DNA of 64,000 nt from the NCBI RefSeq assembly GCF_024707525.1, contig NZ_CP062231.1, positions 1,302,001-1,366,000 on the forward strand, in the 5' to 3' direction. Positions 43,567 through 52,425 of this stretch are shown here, in pieces. How positions within the stretch are numbered: position 1 is the stretch's first letter; each line of letters opens with the position of its first letter. Source of the DNA: Rhizobium sp. TH2. GTDB taxonomy: Bacteria > Pseudomonadota > Alphaproteobacteria > Rhizobiales > Rhizobiaceae. The position numbers and the translations under genes are program-made. Below the pieces are notes generated by a model that saw only the letters and a program-made list of their open reading frames with translations, had not been told where the DNA came from and did no database searches.

Positions 43567-45417
43567 TCAGATGATGGCATCCACCCCGTGATAGGCGCCG
43601 TCTTCAATATAGAGCCAGTCCTTGCCTGGCAGATTGATGACGAAGTCACCGCCCTTCTGCTTCACGAGTTTGTCGAGTTGGTTATACGACTTGAAGCCGT
43701 AGTCGGAGAGGTCGATGATGTCGGTCTTGCCATAATCCAGCTGAACTCTGTCGCGTCCGCCGCCTCGGAAAAACACGTAAACGTCTTTGCCGTCTCCGCC
43801 CTCGAGCAAGTCGTTGCCCTTGCCGCCGACGAGAATATCGTCGTCATCTCCGCCCATGAGCCAGTCTTTGCCACCTTCGCCCCAAAGGAAATCGTCGCCG
43901 CCCATGGCTTGAATTAAGTCATTGCCGCCGTGTGCGAAATAGCTTTCATCGAAGGATTCCGTGCCGCGAAGCGCGTCCGTTTCCCCACTGCCCATGATCT
44001 GGTCACCATCCGAGTGTTCGCCTGTGATTTGGATAGTGACCTGCCCGGTCTCCGTCTCGAAGCCGTCAGTCATCGTATATTCGATGACAAGCGTCCCGGT
44101 GTCGCCCTTAGTGAGGTAATAGCTCTTGTCGTACACGACTAGCTGACCAAAATCGATCGCTACGGTGGCACTACCATGAACGACAGTGGCAGATTCGATT
44201 GTCAACCTGTCGCCGTCACCGTCCGTGTCATTGGCGAGGACATCGACGAACAGGGCATCATCTTCGTGCATGGCGCCTTGATCATCCGTCGAGACCGGCA
44301 CGGCATTTTCACCCATCGAGAAGATCTGCTGTCGCACTTCGCCTCCCGAGTCGGATACAAAAGTGACGACAAATCGACCGTCATCGAGTGTTTCTATTGA
44401 GTGGCGCTCATAGACGGAAACGGCATCAATGACCAGTTCGGCGCCCACGGCACCGCCGTCGGCCGCGAAGGGTTGCACACGAAGTTCCAGATCGTCGCCA
44501 TAATAGGCGAAGTAGCTCATCACCCATCCGCCGTCGGCAAGCGCATCGACTTGTGGCGGGCTCGATGCACCGTAGAGTGAGGCTTGTTCGCCTAGGGCAC
44601 TTCCGTCCTTGTCGTAGCGCTGCTGGAATATCCGGCTGCCATTCCACCATGCGACCACCCAGCCGCCATCCTCAAGTTCGGTGATCGATGGCGGCTCATA
44701 GGTCTTCTTGTCCGGATCACTGACCCGGACTTCGCCTCCCACCGCATTGCCGTCCTTGTCATAGCGCTGTAGCAGGACGTTCTGGTATCCGCCCCCCGTG
44801 CTATGATTCTCGCCGCCGCCCCAGGCAACGATCCAGCCACCGTCGCTGAGCGCAGTTACGCTTGCAAGCTCATGTTCGAACGCTTCGCTCGTGTTGACAC
44901 GCTGATTGGACCCCAAGGCCACGCCGGAGGCGCTGTATCGCTGCTGGTAGACATCGGGTTCGTAGTTGTGGTCGCCCTCGGGATAGCCCGCCCATGTCAC
45001 GATCCAACCTCCATCCGCGAGGCCAGCGATCGACGGTAGTGCGTCGTACGTAATAGAGCCACTGTTAACCGGCAATTGGGAGACCAAAGGAGTGCCATTG
45101 GCGTCATAGAGGCTGATTCTGGCTTCAATACCCTGCGCCCCGCTCACGTCATCGTTCCGCCCCCCAGTCCAGCCAATAACCCACCCACCATTCGCCAGCC
45201 CAACCGTGACGTAGCCGTAATTGGCAATGGTGATAACATCGCCGACCTTGTTGCCACTCTGGTCGAACCGCTGCTGTCGAGTGACGGGCGTAGGGTAATA
45301 TTCAAACCACGTTGAAACCCATCCTCCCTCGGGAAGTTCGAATATGCTGGGTGTGGAATAGTTAGGAAGATCGGGATGTCCGACGACGACGGTTTCCCCA
45401 CCTAAGAATCTCTGCAT
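43567..45417 (-). CDS. RTX protein with seven-repeat propeller-like head (RTX-S)
   Basis: 616 residues. Same architecture as RTX-R: seven (L/A)xDGGW(V/I)V.W repeats between residues 20 and 370, each ending near QRYD(K/A)(D/S)G..(V/L)G, then a cadherin-like domain (DALFVDVLANDTDGDGDRLT, VIEYTMTDGFETETGQVTI), RTX turns at 480-560 (GGDDDDILVGGKGNDLLEGG), GRDRVQLDYGKTD and a C-terminus AYHGVDAII. A 79-base gap and shared strand imply tandem duplication. The terminal aromatic signal differs from the beta-helix class. Confidence 0.88.
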   Translation of the reverse strand: MQRFLGGETVVVGHPDLPNYSTPSIFELPEGGWVSTWFEYYPTPVTRQQRFDQSGNKVGDVITIANYGYVTVGLANGGWVIGWTGGRNDDVSGAQGIEARISLYDANGTPLVSQLPVNSGSITYDALPSIAGLADGGWIVTWAGYPEGDHNYEPDVYQQRYSASGVALGSNQRVNTSEAFEHELASVTALSDGGWIVAWGGGENHSTGGGYQNVLLQRYDKDGNAVGGEVRVSDPDKKTYEPPSITELEDGGWVVAWWNGSRIFQQRYDKDGSALGEQASLYGASSPPQVDALADGGWVMSYFAYYGDDLELRVQPFAADGGAVGAELVIDAVSVYERHSIETLDDGRFVVTFVSDSGGEVRQQIFSMGENAVPVSTDDQGAMHEDDALFVDVLANDTDGDGDRLTIESATVVHGSATVAIDFGQLVVYDKSYYLTKGDTGTLVIEYTMTDGFETETGQVTIQITGEHSDGDQIMGSGETDALRGTESFDESYFAHGGNDLIQAMGGDDFLWGEGGKDWLMGGDDDDILVGGKGNDLLEGGDGKDVYVFFRGGGRDRVQLDYGKTDIIDLSDYGFKSYNQLDKLVKQKGGDFVINLPGKDWLYIEDGAYHGVDAII

Positions 45418-45514
45418 GTAATCACTCGTTTAGCAATACGTGAGGTGCCTCGAAAAAGTTCTATCAAGGTTAGCAAGTTTCAATCTGGAATAGAAGTGGA
45501 GCGGGTGAAGATTG

Positions 45515-46063
45515 TCACCCCTCATACACCTCGCAACTCGCCTCCATCAAAAACTCCTTCGCCGGCTCCTCGAAGCTGGGCGCGGGGCTGAGCGCGCGCA
45601 GCACCACATAGCCCTCGGGCCGCGGCATCTCGATCAGCACGCTTTCACTGATCACATCCGGATTGGTCTTGCGGATCGCGGCGAGTTGTTGCGGCGAGGC
45701 GATGATGGCGTCGAGTTCGCCGCCGGCGGCGGAGCGGTCGTTCATCGAAAACACTTCGTTGGACGAGGAATCGTAGACCGCGAACGACCAGAACGGCACC
45801 GAACCCGCTGCCATCAGGTGCATCGGCCGTTCGCCGACGTCGAAGACGCAGGCTGCGGTCCTGAGATAGGGGTCGCCGTTGGAGAAGCCCATCTCGTCGG
45901 CCTTGTCGCCGAAGATGATGAAGCGATTGGGTGCGTCGTAGGTCGCGAGCCTGGTGTAGGAATCGAGCCCGGTGAAGGAGGGCAGCGCCAGGATGATGAC
46001 GAGATGCAGCACGGCGGCGCCCACAAGGCCGGTCAGTATGGCGAAAAGACCGGCGCGGATCAT
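45515..46063 (-). CDS. DUF1254 domain protein
   Basis: 182 residues. An N-terminal membrane segment (IRAGLFAILTGLVGAAVLHL) precedes the DUF1254 region: PNRFIIFGDKADEMGFSNGD, YLRTAACVFDVGERPMHLMA, FWSFAVYDSSSNEVFSMNDR. The stop of the DUF1214 gene overlaps its start by four bases. Probably periplasmic, anchored in the inner membrane; function unknown. Confidence 0.87.
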   Translation of the reverse strand: MIRAGLFAILTGLVGAAVLHLVIILALPSFTGLDSYTRLATYDAPNRFIIFGDKADEMGFSNGDPYLRTAACVFDVGERPMHLMAAGSVPFWSFAVYDSSSNEVFSMNDRSAAGGELDAIIASPQQLAAIRKTNPDVISESVLIEMPRPEGYVVLRALSPAPSFEEPAKEFLMEASCEVYEG

Positions 46064-46641
46064 GAGCAGCTCACGCGCGTGAGCTTCGGCATCTTGATCT
46101 CCAGCACGCCGGAGGAGCCGGCGGTCGGCGTATCGAGCAGCGTCAGCACCAGCCGAAAGGCGGTATCGCGGCGGATCGCCAGCCAGTTGCCGGGCTGTGC
46201 CTCGGCCGAGATCAGAACGCGGAAACTGCCGTCCGGCCGGCGCAGCACGTTCCAGGCGTTGAAAGCGGCGGGCAGGTTCTCGGCGGGCGTCAGCGGCTCC
46301 ATGTCGCGGTTGGCCGCGTAAAGCGTCCAGAAGCGGGCAGGGGGCGTCAGTCCGTCCATCGCATAGGTGCAGCGTGGCGACAGCCGCGCGCCGTCCTCAT
46401 CGACATCGGCCTGGAATTGCAGCCCTTCGGCCGTAGCGAGCAGCAGCTTGCCGGCGCGCGCCCGGTGCGAGCGCGCATAGGGGTCGGCGGCGGATGTCTG
46501 TGCCTCGGGAAAAGCCGCCCATGGCCCGAGCCGGATCGCCCCGAAACCGGAGGACGCATCCAGCATGCCCACGGCCGAGCCGATGCCGAGACCGAAAGCC
46601 GTCAGAAGCGCAAGCGCGACAAGGAAAGGCAGGCGTAGCAT
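46060..46641 (-). CDS. DUF1214 domain protein
   Basis: 193 residues. Begins with a signal-anchor (LPFLVALALLTAFGLGIGSA), then the DUF1214 pattern: DPYARSHRARAGKLLLATAE, ARFWTLYAANRDMEPLTP, and QPGNWLAIRRDTAFRLVLTL. Partner of the DUF1254 gene downstream; this pairing is common in Hyphomicrobiales. Biochemical role not established. Confidence 0.88.
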   Translation of the reverse strand: MLRLPFLVALALLTAFGLGIGSAVGMLDASSGFGAIRLGPWAAFPEAQTSAADPYARSHRARAGKLLLATAEGLQFQADVDEDGARLSPRCTYAMDGLTPPARFWTLYAANRDMEPLTPAENLPAAFNAWNVLRRPDGSFRVLISAEAQPGNWLAIRRDTAFRLVLTLLDTPTAGSSGVLEIKMPKLTRVSCS

Positions 46642-46890
46642 CAGGTGGGTTCAGGCTTTCGAGCTGGTTGTCTGGTGAGAGCGTTAGCATTGATTCCGCT
46701 TTCGGGAAATGGGAATGCCGAGGGATCATTCGGGGCGGGTTCATCGGCTGCGCAGTATTGTTTCACGCAGACGACACCCGCTCCAGCGGGGGCTTCCAAG
46801 TTTGACCGCAATTTTGTAGCAAAGCGTCAAGTATGTGCGGCCTTGAAGAGTGCCGCGTGTTTTGCGGCCATAGGTATCTTGGGGTCTCTG

Positions 46891-48738
46891 ATGGTATTTC
46901 CAGTATACGACGAGTTCGATCCAGTTGGGGACCCTACCGGTTATGACAACTTCCGCTACGGCGAAGTCCTGACGAAGATCTGGGGCGAGAACTTCAAGCC
47001 CTACATGGACAAGTCGGGCAATGCGCGTATCGGACCCAATTTCGAGCTCCAGGCCTATCTCTTCGAGGCGATGCTGACCATTACCGGGTCAAGTGAATCG
47101 ACACTCCTGGGGCGTCTTTTTAATGTCGTGGACAGCCATAACGGCACTGCCGCCGGCTTGCGCAACAAGCTCGACGATGTCCTTGAGCAATGGGCGCTGG
47201 AAACCAATGATCCGAGTTTCCCGACGACGTTTGAGTTTGGAAATTCGGACCATGTGAAGCAGTTCGTTGAAATGGCGATGGCCTCCACCGAGGACCTGCT
47301 CGCGTCCTGGGGCGACGTCGGCTTGCCTGAATCCGAAGAACGAGCGGTGCTCGCCTCTATGCTGCAGCAGGGCGCGGATATCGGCGACGTCATGGACGAC
47401 CTGCTTTTCAACGGCGACCGCGCGGGCGCGTGGTTCGGCATCCGGTACATGGATCGCGAGGCGGAAACGGTGAATAACGCGACGGCCGCCCGCCGCTATT
47501 TTCAGTCGGATGTTTTCGAACTCTACAACGACCCGGATTTCGTCGATATCGATGAGGCGGAAGATGTCGGCGCGGCCTATGCCCGGAACCGGAAATACAT
47601 CCTGAAATACGAGAACGATTTCGACCCGTCGAAGATCGGGCTGGGCAACGGCGGCTCAGATACGATCGTCGATCACCTCCAGCCGGCGATGAGAAGCGTT
47701 GCCGACTTCTACGGCATCGATATAGGTCGCATGGAGGAGCTGCTTTTCGTCAACCTGCGTGCCGGTGGTGAATTTTTTGGAGATCAGAAGGGCGACAAGC
47801 TCAACAGCCGGAAGAACGACGATGACCTGATCGTCGGCACCGACGGATCCAACACGATCGACGGCGGGGCCGGCAATGATGTGATCCTGGGCGATACCGA
47901 TCTTTTTACCGGTTCCCAGGCCGACCGGTTGTTGGGCGGCGATGGCAATGACCGGCTCTATGGAGGGCTCGGCGTCGATGTCCTGATCGGAGGAGACGGC
48001 AACGACCGGCTCTGGGGCGGCGGCAGTTCTGGTGACCAGTTGGTCGGTGGCAAAGGCAACGACACCTATTTCCTCACCGACGACGCGTCCAACGAGGTCG
48101 GCGGTTCCGAAAACCCGTCCAGTCCCTCGCTGATCGGCGGCAACAACAATGATGCCATTAGCGAAGCCGGTCATGCCGGCACCGATACCGTCATCGTGTA
48201 TGCGTCACGTCCGGTCTTCAACATCAAGAATGTCGAGAAGTTCGAGTTGGCGGGCGATGCTTCAGGCAACGTTTCGGTGATACTCAACCAGTTCGACGTC
48301 TTCACGCTTTCGGATGGCGACGACAACCTGACGCTCACCATCAACAAGCTGCAGAAGACGCCGATCGTGATCAAGACCGGCGACGGCGCCGACACGATCC
48401 AAATAGAGTTGAGCGGCGTCGATCCCTCGCAGGTGCTCGACGGCAAGGGCCTGACGGCGCGTTTCCGGTTCACCGATCTCTCGGCCGACGACACGATCGA
48501 TCTGACCTCAATCGGCATCGAGCGTATCGTGACGGGCCGCGAGAAGATCTTCGAAGACAAGGGCTTCTACCTCATGGAACCGGGCGCCAAGCTCGACTTC
48601 ATGGAAAACGGCCACATCGACAAGACCTACAACAATTCGACCGACAGCTGGTTCGTGGTCAAATGCGGCAGCAGCACGCCCTATGGCCCGGAATTCATGG
48701 GCGATATCGACCGGTCGCATTTCCTGCTGGAACTCTGA
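46891..48738 (+). CDS. RTX protein with possible lysozyme-like N-domain (RTX-T)
   Basis: 615 residues from the ATG at 46891 (GGGGTC upstream); an 82-codon upstream extension lacks a good ribosome site. Residues 1-265 are a helical head with YMDKSGNARIGPNFELQAYL near 33-52 and AWFGIRYMDREAETVNNATA near 175-195, a pattern reminiscent of pesticin-type muramidases (SGVTIG.GFDL; AWYEIRY). RTX repeats at about 303-400 (GGDGNDRLYGGLGVDVLIGG). A further beta-rich region and an end RSHFLLEL follow. The enzyme assignment is inference; RTX membership is clear. Confidence 0.8.
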   Translation: MVFPVYDEFDPVGDPTGYDNFRYGEVLTKIWGENFKPYMDKSGNARIGPNFELQAYLFEAMLTITGSSESTLLGRLFNVVDSHNGTAAGLRNKLDDVLEQWALETNDPSFPTTFEFGNSDHVKQFVEMAMASTEDLLASWGDVGLPESEERAVLASMLQQGADIGDVMDDLLFNGDRAGAWFGIRYMDREAETVNNATAARRYFQSDVFELYNDPDFVDIDEAEDVGAAYARNRKYILKYENDFDPSKIGLGNGGSDTIVDHLQPAMRSVADFYGIDIGRMEELLFVNLRAGGEFFGDQKGDKLNSRKNDDDLIVGTDGSNTIDGGAGNDVILGDTDLFTGSQADRLLGGDGNDRLYGGLGVDVLIGGDGNDRLWGGGSSGDQLVGGKGNDTYFLTDDASNEVGGSENPSSPSLIGGNNNDAISEAGHAGTDTVIVYASRPVFNIKNVEKFELAGDASGNVSVILNQFDVFTLSDGDDNLTLTINKLQKTPIVIKTGDGADTIQIELSGVDPSQVLDGKGLTARFRFTDLSADDTIDLTSIGIERIVTGREKIFEDKGFYLMEPGAKLDFMENGHIDKTYNNSTDSWFVVKCGSSTPYGPEFMGDIDRSHFLLEL

Positions 48739-48858
48739 GCACCACGCGCGCCGGCACTGTCACCTGCCGCGCACGCTGTCTGCAGGTGCGCATCATAAGT
48801 GGAACTCTTTGGCCGCCTGCGCGTCTTGGGTGATATCGTCCTTTTGCAGGAGTGTGTC

Positions 48859-49353
48859 ATGAAAATGAAGTCTTTGTGCGTAGCCTTGGGATTAAGCGCG
48901 ATATTGAGTTTCTCGCCCGTGATTCCCGCTGCGGCGTTTCCTCCAATGCCCTCGCAAACCGCGGAAAACGGATCGCAGATCGAATTTGTCCGCTCAAAGG
49001 GCAAAATTTATCGCCATCGCGGCGGCCGAAATCACAGTGCTCGACATCACGGCAACCGTCATAATGGTAAATACCACAATCGGAATTACCACAAGCGCCA
49101 TGGCCATTATTACCGCAAAGGTCACCACTATTACGGCGGCTATCGGGGCTACGGCTACTATCGCCCGGGCTATCGTCGTTGGGGCGGGTACTGGTATCCG
49201 GCGGCAGCTTTCGTCGTGACCAACGGGCCAGTCGTGCGTAGAGGCAGCGCCCACGTCCGCTGGTGCCGCGACCACTATGCCAGCTATCGCCGGTCGGATA
49301 ACACCTGGCAGCCCTACAATGGCGGCCGCCGCATTTGTTATTCGCCGTATTAG
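48859..49353 (+). CDS. BA14K family secreted protein
   Basis: 164 residues from the ATG at 48859 (TGCAGGAGTGTGTC). Signal peptide to about residue 27 (IPAAA-FPP), a His/Arg/Tyr/Gly-rich middle ([20 protein letters not shown]), a second hydrophobic stretch (WYPAAAFVV), and the C-terminal BA14K motif [20 protein letters not shown] then [12 protein letters not shown]14K proteins are rhizobial/Brucella envelope proteins, some lectin-like. The stop TAG (49351-49353) is the first three bases of the MITE-like element that follows. A GGAAC-N16-CGTC sequence (48801-48825) is a weak EcfG-like promoter candidate. Confidence 0.87.
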   Translation: MKMKSLCVALGLSAILSFSPVIPAAAFPPMPSQTAENGSQIEFVRSKGKIYRHRGGRNHSARHHGNRHNGKYHNRNYHKRHGHYYRKGHHYYGGYRGYGYYRPGYRRWGGYWYPAAAFVVTNGPVVRRGSAHVRWCRDHYASYRRSDNTWQPYNGGRRICYSPY

Positions 49354-49625
49354 ACCCTCTTGCATTGAATTTGACCCGGTTCTGTTGGCTGAGGCGGAGT
49401 CGGATATTCGTTCGGCCGGCGCGCGTCGTAGCCCAGCTCTACGGCCAAGCCGGCCGAACGAATAGGCGGCCCGCTTCAGCCAACCCGGTGGGCCGGGCAT
49501 CTTTCCGCCTGGATCAGAGGCGATCGGCTCGGACGTATATCTGGATATGCCCTTCGCCAATCGCCTCTGCCCAGACGAAAACCTGCTCCGGCAGAACCGG
49601 GTCAAATTCAATGCAAGAGGGTCTA
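49351..49625. repeat. MITE-like element 2 with perfect terminal inverted repeats
   Basis: 275 bases bounded by 34-base inverted repeats (49351-49384 and 49592-49625) that match at all 34 positions and begin TAGACCCTCTTGCATTG. The ends differ from those of the element at 28739, but the interior is shared in inverse orientation (GGCGATCGGCTCGGACGTAT, CGGAAAGATGCCCGG, AACCTGCTCCGGCAGAA). No coding capacity. The remaining bases to 49810 hold only a hairpin at 49701-49721. Confidence 0.85.
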
Positions 49626-49700
49626 GGTGACGCACGGATGGGGAGCACGTGGCAACGGCCAGATGCTTCCCTGCGGACAACCAGATTGCCGACAGAAAGA

Positions 49701-49721
49701 GGGAGCGCGGTGAGCGCTCCC
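49701..49721 (-). terminator. terminator of the spermidine-synthase-like gene
   Basis: Perfect stem GGGAGCGC (49701-49708) with GCGCTCCC (49714-49721), five-base loop. On the minus strand it is followed by TCTTTCTG, 90 bases after the gene stop at 49811. Confidence 0.6.
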
Positions 49722-49810
49722 TTCCGTTTGGACTGGATTGGTGTCGGCGACGTCGTCAGCTCCAACCGAACGAATGCGCAACCACGACCGGTGGAAAGAT
49801 ACGCCTCCGA

Positions 49811-50485
49811 TCAAGCCGGCCTCACCGCCAACCATATCATATGCCGCGCGCCGGATTTGCCGCGCGCCCGCACTGGCTTCTCTTCGGTCATAAAACCTGC
49901 CTGCTTCAGCCGGCGGGTGAAGGCTGCATCTGGTGCCGAGGACCAGACGGCGAGCACGCCGCCGGGGGTCAGCGCCGCCCTGGCCTCGCCCAGCCCCTTG
50001 GCATTGTAGAGCGCGTCATTGGACGGGCGGCTCAAGCCATCCGGACCGTTGTCGACATCGAGCAGGATCGCATCGTAGCCGGCTATTTCGACGCGGATGG
50101 CGGCGCCGACATCGCCTTCAAAAAACGTCACGCGCGGATCGGCAAGCGATGTCCCGTGCAGGTCGGCCATCGGGCCTCTGGCCCAGGCGATGACGGCCGG
50201 CACCAGTTCGGCGACCGTGATCCGTGCCGTATCGCCAGCGGCTTCCAGTGCCGCGCGCAGCGTGAAACCCATGCCGAGCCCGCCGATCAGGATATTGGAA
50301 GACTTGCGCCCACCGAGTTTTTCCAGCGACAGCGTCGCCAGCGCCTTTTCCGAGCCGCTCAGCCGGCTGTTCATCAGCTCGTTGGCGCCGAGCATGATCG
50401 AATATTCCGTCCCGCGCCGCTTCAGCCTGAGCGTCTCGCCGCTACCGGGAATTTTCGCTTCGTCGAGGAGTTCCCAAGGCTGCAT
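49811..50485 (-). CDS. spermidine-synthase-like methyltransferase-fold protein
   Basis: 224 residues. The Rossmann motif ILIGGLGMGFTLRAALEAAG (near 66-85), VAELVPAVIAWA, and DAILLDVDNGPDG (near 138) match the SpeE-like SAM-binding family that lacks the full N-terminal spermidine synthase domain. The N-terminus (GTEYSIMLGANELMNSRLSG) resembles the substrate-gate strand. Cytoplasmic; substrate unknown. Ends at 49811, short of the repeat element. Confidence 0.83.
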   Translation of the reverse strand: MQPWELLDEAKIPGSGETLRLKRRGTEYSIMLGANELMNSRLSGSEKALATLSLEKLGGRKSSNILIGGLGMGFTLRAALEAAGDTARITVAELVPAVIAWARGPMADLHGTSLADPRVTFFEGDVGAAIRVEIAGYDAILLDVDNGPDGLSRPSNDALYNAKGLGEARAALTPGGVLAVWSSAPDAAFTRRLKQAGFMTEEKPVRARGKSGARHMIWLAVRPA

Positions 50486-50566
50486 GGCAAGGCTTTCGGA
50501 AGATGAGGGCGGCTTTGCGCCACCCCTTACATCCCGGGACCGGCCGGCGCCAGTCCCGTCAGGGCC

Positions 50567-51283
50567 TCAAGCAGCCCGGCCCCAGCCCCAGGGGCGCTTG
50601 CGCGACGGCGAGGAGACCACGCGGACCGGCAGCAGCCGCATCACCTCGTCGGCCAGCGCCTTGGCATTGAGCACCGCCTTGTCGAGGTTGGAGACCTTCG
50701 AGGCCTCCATGTCGTAGAGCGTCACGCCTTTGTCGAACATTTCGCGGAAGGCGGCGCGCTCGATCACCGGGGTCGCCATCACATCGACGCCGCGCTGGGC
50801 GAGCAGGCCCTTGATCGCCAGCAGCGAATGGGTGGTGACCATCGGGTTGACGCGGGAGAGCAGCACGGAATGGGGGATATCGACGCCGGTCTCCGCCTTG
50901 ATCCGGGCGAGGATGTCGAGGATCTTGGCGGCCCCCTTGGCGTCCATGCCCGCACCCTGCACGGGGATCAGCACATGGTTGGAAAAGGCCAGGGCGGTAG
51001 CGGTAAGCTGGTTGCGCTCGCCGGCGAGGTCGATGAGGTAATAGTCGCGGGCACGGTCCATGCGGCGCATATGGCCTTCGAGCGCCGATGCCGTCACATG
51101 GTTGACCAGCGAGATCGGCCCCCGCGGCTTCGCGGTCTCGAACCACTGGCTGAACCAGTGTTGCGGATCGCTGTCGAAGACGGTGACGTTCAGGCCCATC
51201 TGGGCAAGCTCGGTGGCAATCAGCGCCGCGGCTGTTGTCTTACCCGCCCCACCCTTGGTGTTGGCGACAGTGATCACGGGCAT
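50567..51283 (-). CDS. ParA-family ATPase
   Basis: 238 residues. Deviant Walker A NTKGGAGKTTAAALIATELA at 8-27, VFDSDPQHWFSQWF, DYYLIDLAGERNQL (Walker B region) and the GMDAKGAAKILDILARIK switch are typical of orphan ParA/MinD-like ATPases that position cargo rather than partition plasmids. No parB gene is adjacent. A lone ParA between BA14K and DUF4142 genes is usual for rhizobial chromosomes. The C-terminus is basic (SPSRKRPWGWGR). Confidence 0.9.
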   Translation of the reverse strand: MPVITVANTKGGAGKTTAAALIATELAQMGLNVTVFDSDPQHWFSQWFETAKPRGPISLVNHVTASALEGHMRRMDRARDYYLIDLAGERNQLTATALAFSNHVLIPVQGAGMDAKGAAKILDILARIKAETGVDIPHSVLLSRVNPMVTTHSLLAIKGLLAQRGVDVMATPVIERAAFREMFDKGVTLYDMEASKVSNLDKAVLNAKALADEVMRLLPVRVVSSPSRKRPWGWGRAA

Positions 51284-51374
51284 ACCAGGCGCTTCCTTTG
51301 TCCGACTCCAAGACGTGAGGAAAGCGTGTCAAGATATGGTTAATGAAGGGTTATTGGCCGGCAGTGAATATTAA

Positions 51375-51392
51375 CTACCTAGAAATAGGTAG
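51375..51392. promoter_or_regulatory. hairpin with GAAA loop upstream of DUF4142 gene
   Basis: Perfect seven-base stem CTACCTA/TAGGTAG closed by a GAAA tetraloop, located in the 245-base gap between divergent ParA and DUF4142 genes, in an AT-rich setting (TTAACTACCTAG). Could be a regulator-binding palindrome or an mRNA hairpin in the DUF4142 leader. Confidence 0.4.
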
Positions 51393-51528
51393 CGCCGCGT
51401 GCCAGCCAAATCGAACGGCCGAATTTTTCCGGGAACTTTCTCCAGACATTTTCATCCAATGCGCACCATCCCGGTCGGCCGGGTCGCTGCCGGATGGGAC
51501 TGAAGCGCTTGGACCCATGGAGAATGAA

Positions 51529-52050
51529 ATGTTGAAACAAGTTTTCGCCGCCACCGCCATCGCTGCCATGCTGGGCATGGCGGCAAGCGCTGGCGCCGCC
51601 GATGTGACGGACCCGCAGATCGCCCATATCGCCTACACCGCCGGACAGATCGATGTGACTGCCGCGCAGCAGGCGCTGGCCAAATCGAAGAACCCCGCCG
51701 TCATCGAATTCGCCACGACCATGGAGCGCGACCACAAGGCTGTGAACGACCAGGCTTTGGCGCTGGTCAAGAAGCTCAATGTCACGCCCGAGGACAACGA
51801 TATCAGCAAGTCGCTGACGGCGGATGCCCAGAAGAAGCACGACGCGCTCGGCGCGCTGGAGGGCGATGCGTTCGACAAGGCCTATGTCGAAAACGAGGTC
51901 GCCTACCACAAGGCCGTCAACGGCGCGCTTGAGACGACGCTTATCCCATCCGCCGACAATGCCGAGCTCAAGGTGCTGCTGGAAACCGGCCTGACGCTGT
52001 TCAAGCAGCATCAAGAGCATGCCGAACATCTCGCCTCAAGCGTGAAATAG
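51529..52050 (+). CDS. DUF4142 family exported protein
   Basis: 173 residues from the ATG at 51529, preceded by GGAGAATGAA. Signal peptide MLKQVFAATAIAAMLGMAAS ending near SAGAA. The mature protein has the DUF4142 four-helix pattern (QIAHIAYTAGQIDVTAAQQA, FATTMERDHKAVNDQALALV, YVENEVAYHKAVNGALETTL, LFKQHQEHAEHLA), a ferritin-like fold in the periplasm. Forms an operon with a cupredoxin and a sigma factor, a common rhizobial stress-related arrangement. Confidence 0.9.
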   Translation: MLKQVFAATAIAAMLGMAASAGAADVTDPQIAHIAYTAGQIDVTAAQQALAKSKNPAVIEFATTMERDHKAVNDQALALVKKLNVTPEDNDISKSLTADAQKKHDALGALEGDAFDKAYVENEVAYHKAVNGALETTLIPSADNAELKVLLETGLTLFKQHQEHAEHLASSVK

Positions 52051-52056
52051 GCCGGC

Positions 52057-52386
52057 ATGATGGGGCTGATCACCAATCTGAGGCGCGTGTCGATACTCGT
52101 CATCCTTACCGCTGCGAGCAGCGGTGTCGCGTCGGCTGCGGACTACGAGATCGCCATCGCGAAGATGAAGTTCGGCCCCACGCCTGCGGAACTCAAGGTC
52201 GGCGATGTGATCGTCTGGCGAAACGATGATATATTCCGCCACACCGCCACGGCGCGCGACAAGAGCTTCGATGTCGACCTGCCGCCGAAGGCGGAGGTGC
52301 GGATGACGATCAGCAAGGCGGGCATGGTGGATTACTACTGCCGTTTCCATCCCGCCATGGTGGGAAAACTCGACGTCCGGCAATAG
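52057..52386 (+). CDS. periplasmic cupredoxin
   Basis: 109 residues with a signal peptide (SILVILTAASSGVASA-ADY). The plastocyanin-like copper site is complete: His in IFRHTAT, then Cys, His and Met in YYCRFHPAM. Binds one type 1 copper and probably carries electrons in the periplasm. Six bases after the DUF4142 stop and 39 bases before the sigma factor. Confidence 0.9.
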   Translation: MMGLITNLRRVSILVILTAASSGVASAADYEIAIAKMKFGPTPAELKVGDVIVWRNDDIFRHTATARDKSFDVDLPPKAEVRMTISKAGMVDYYCRFHPAMVGKLDVRQ

Positions 52387-52425
52387 CCGGGCGTTCCCTT
52401 GTGAGATAGGAATGCGGAGACGTAA

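Noticed and set aside
46645..46890. 82-codon N-terminal extension of RTX-T with a hydrophobic stretch
   Set aside because: No good ribosome site at its start, and the ATG at 46891 gives a start consistent with signal-less RTX proteins; the hydrophobic run just before it is probably non-coding, though a longer form cannot be excluded.
51375..51392. Terminator of the ParA gene
   Set aside because: It lies upstream, not downstream, of that minus-strand gene and lacks a T-run.
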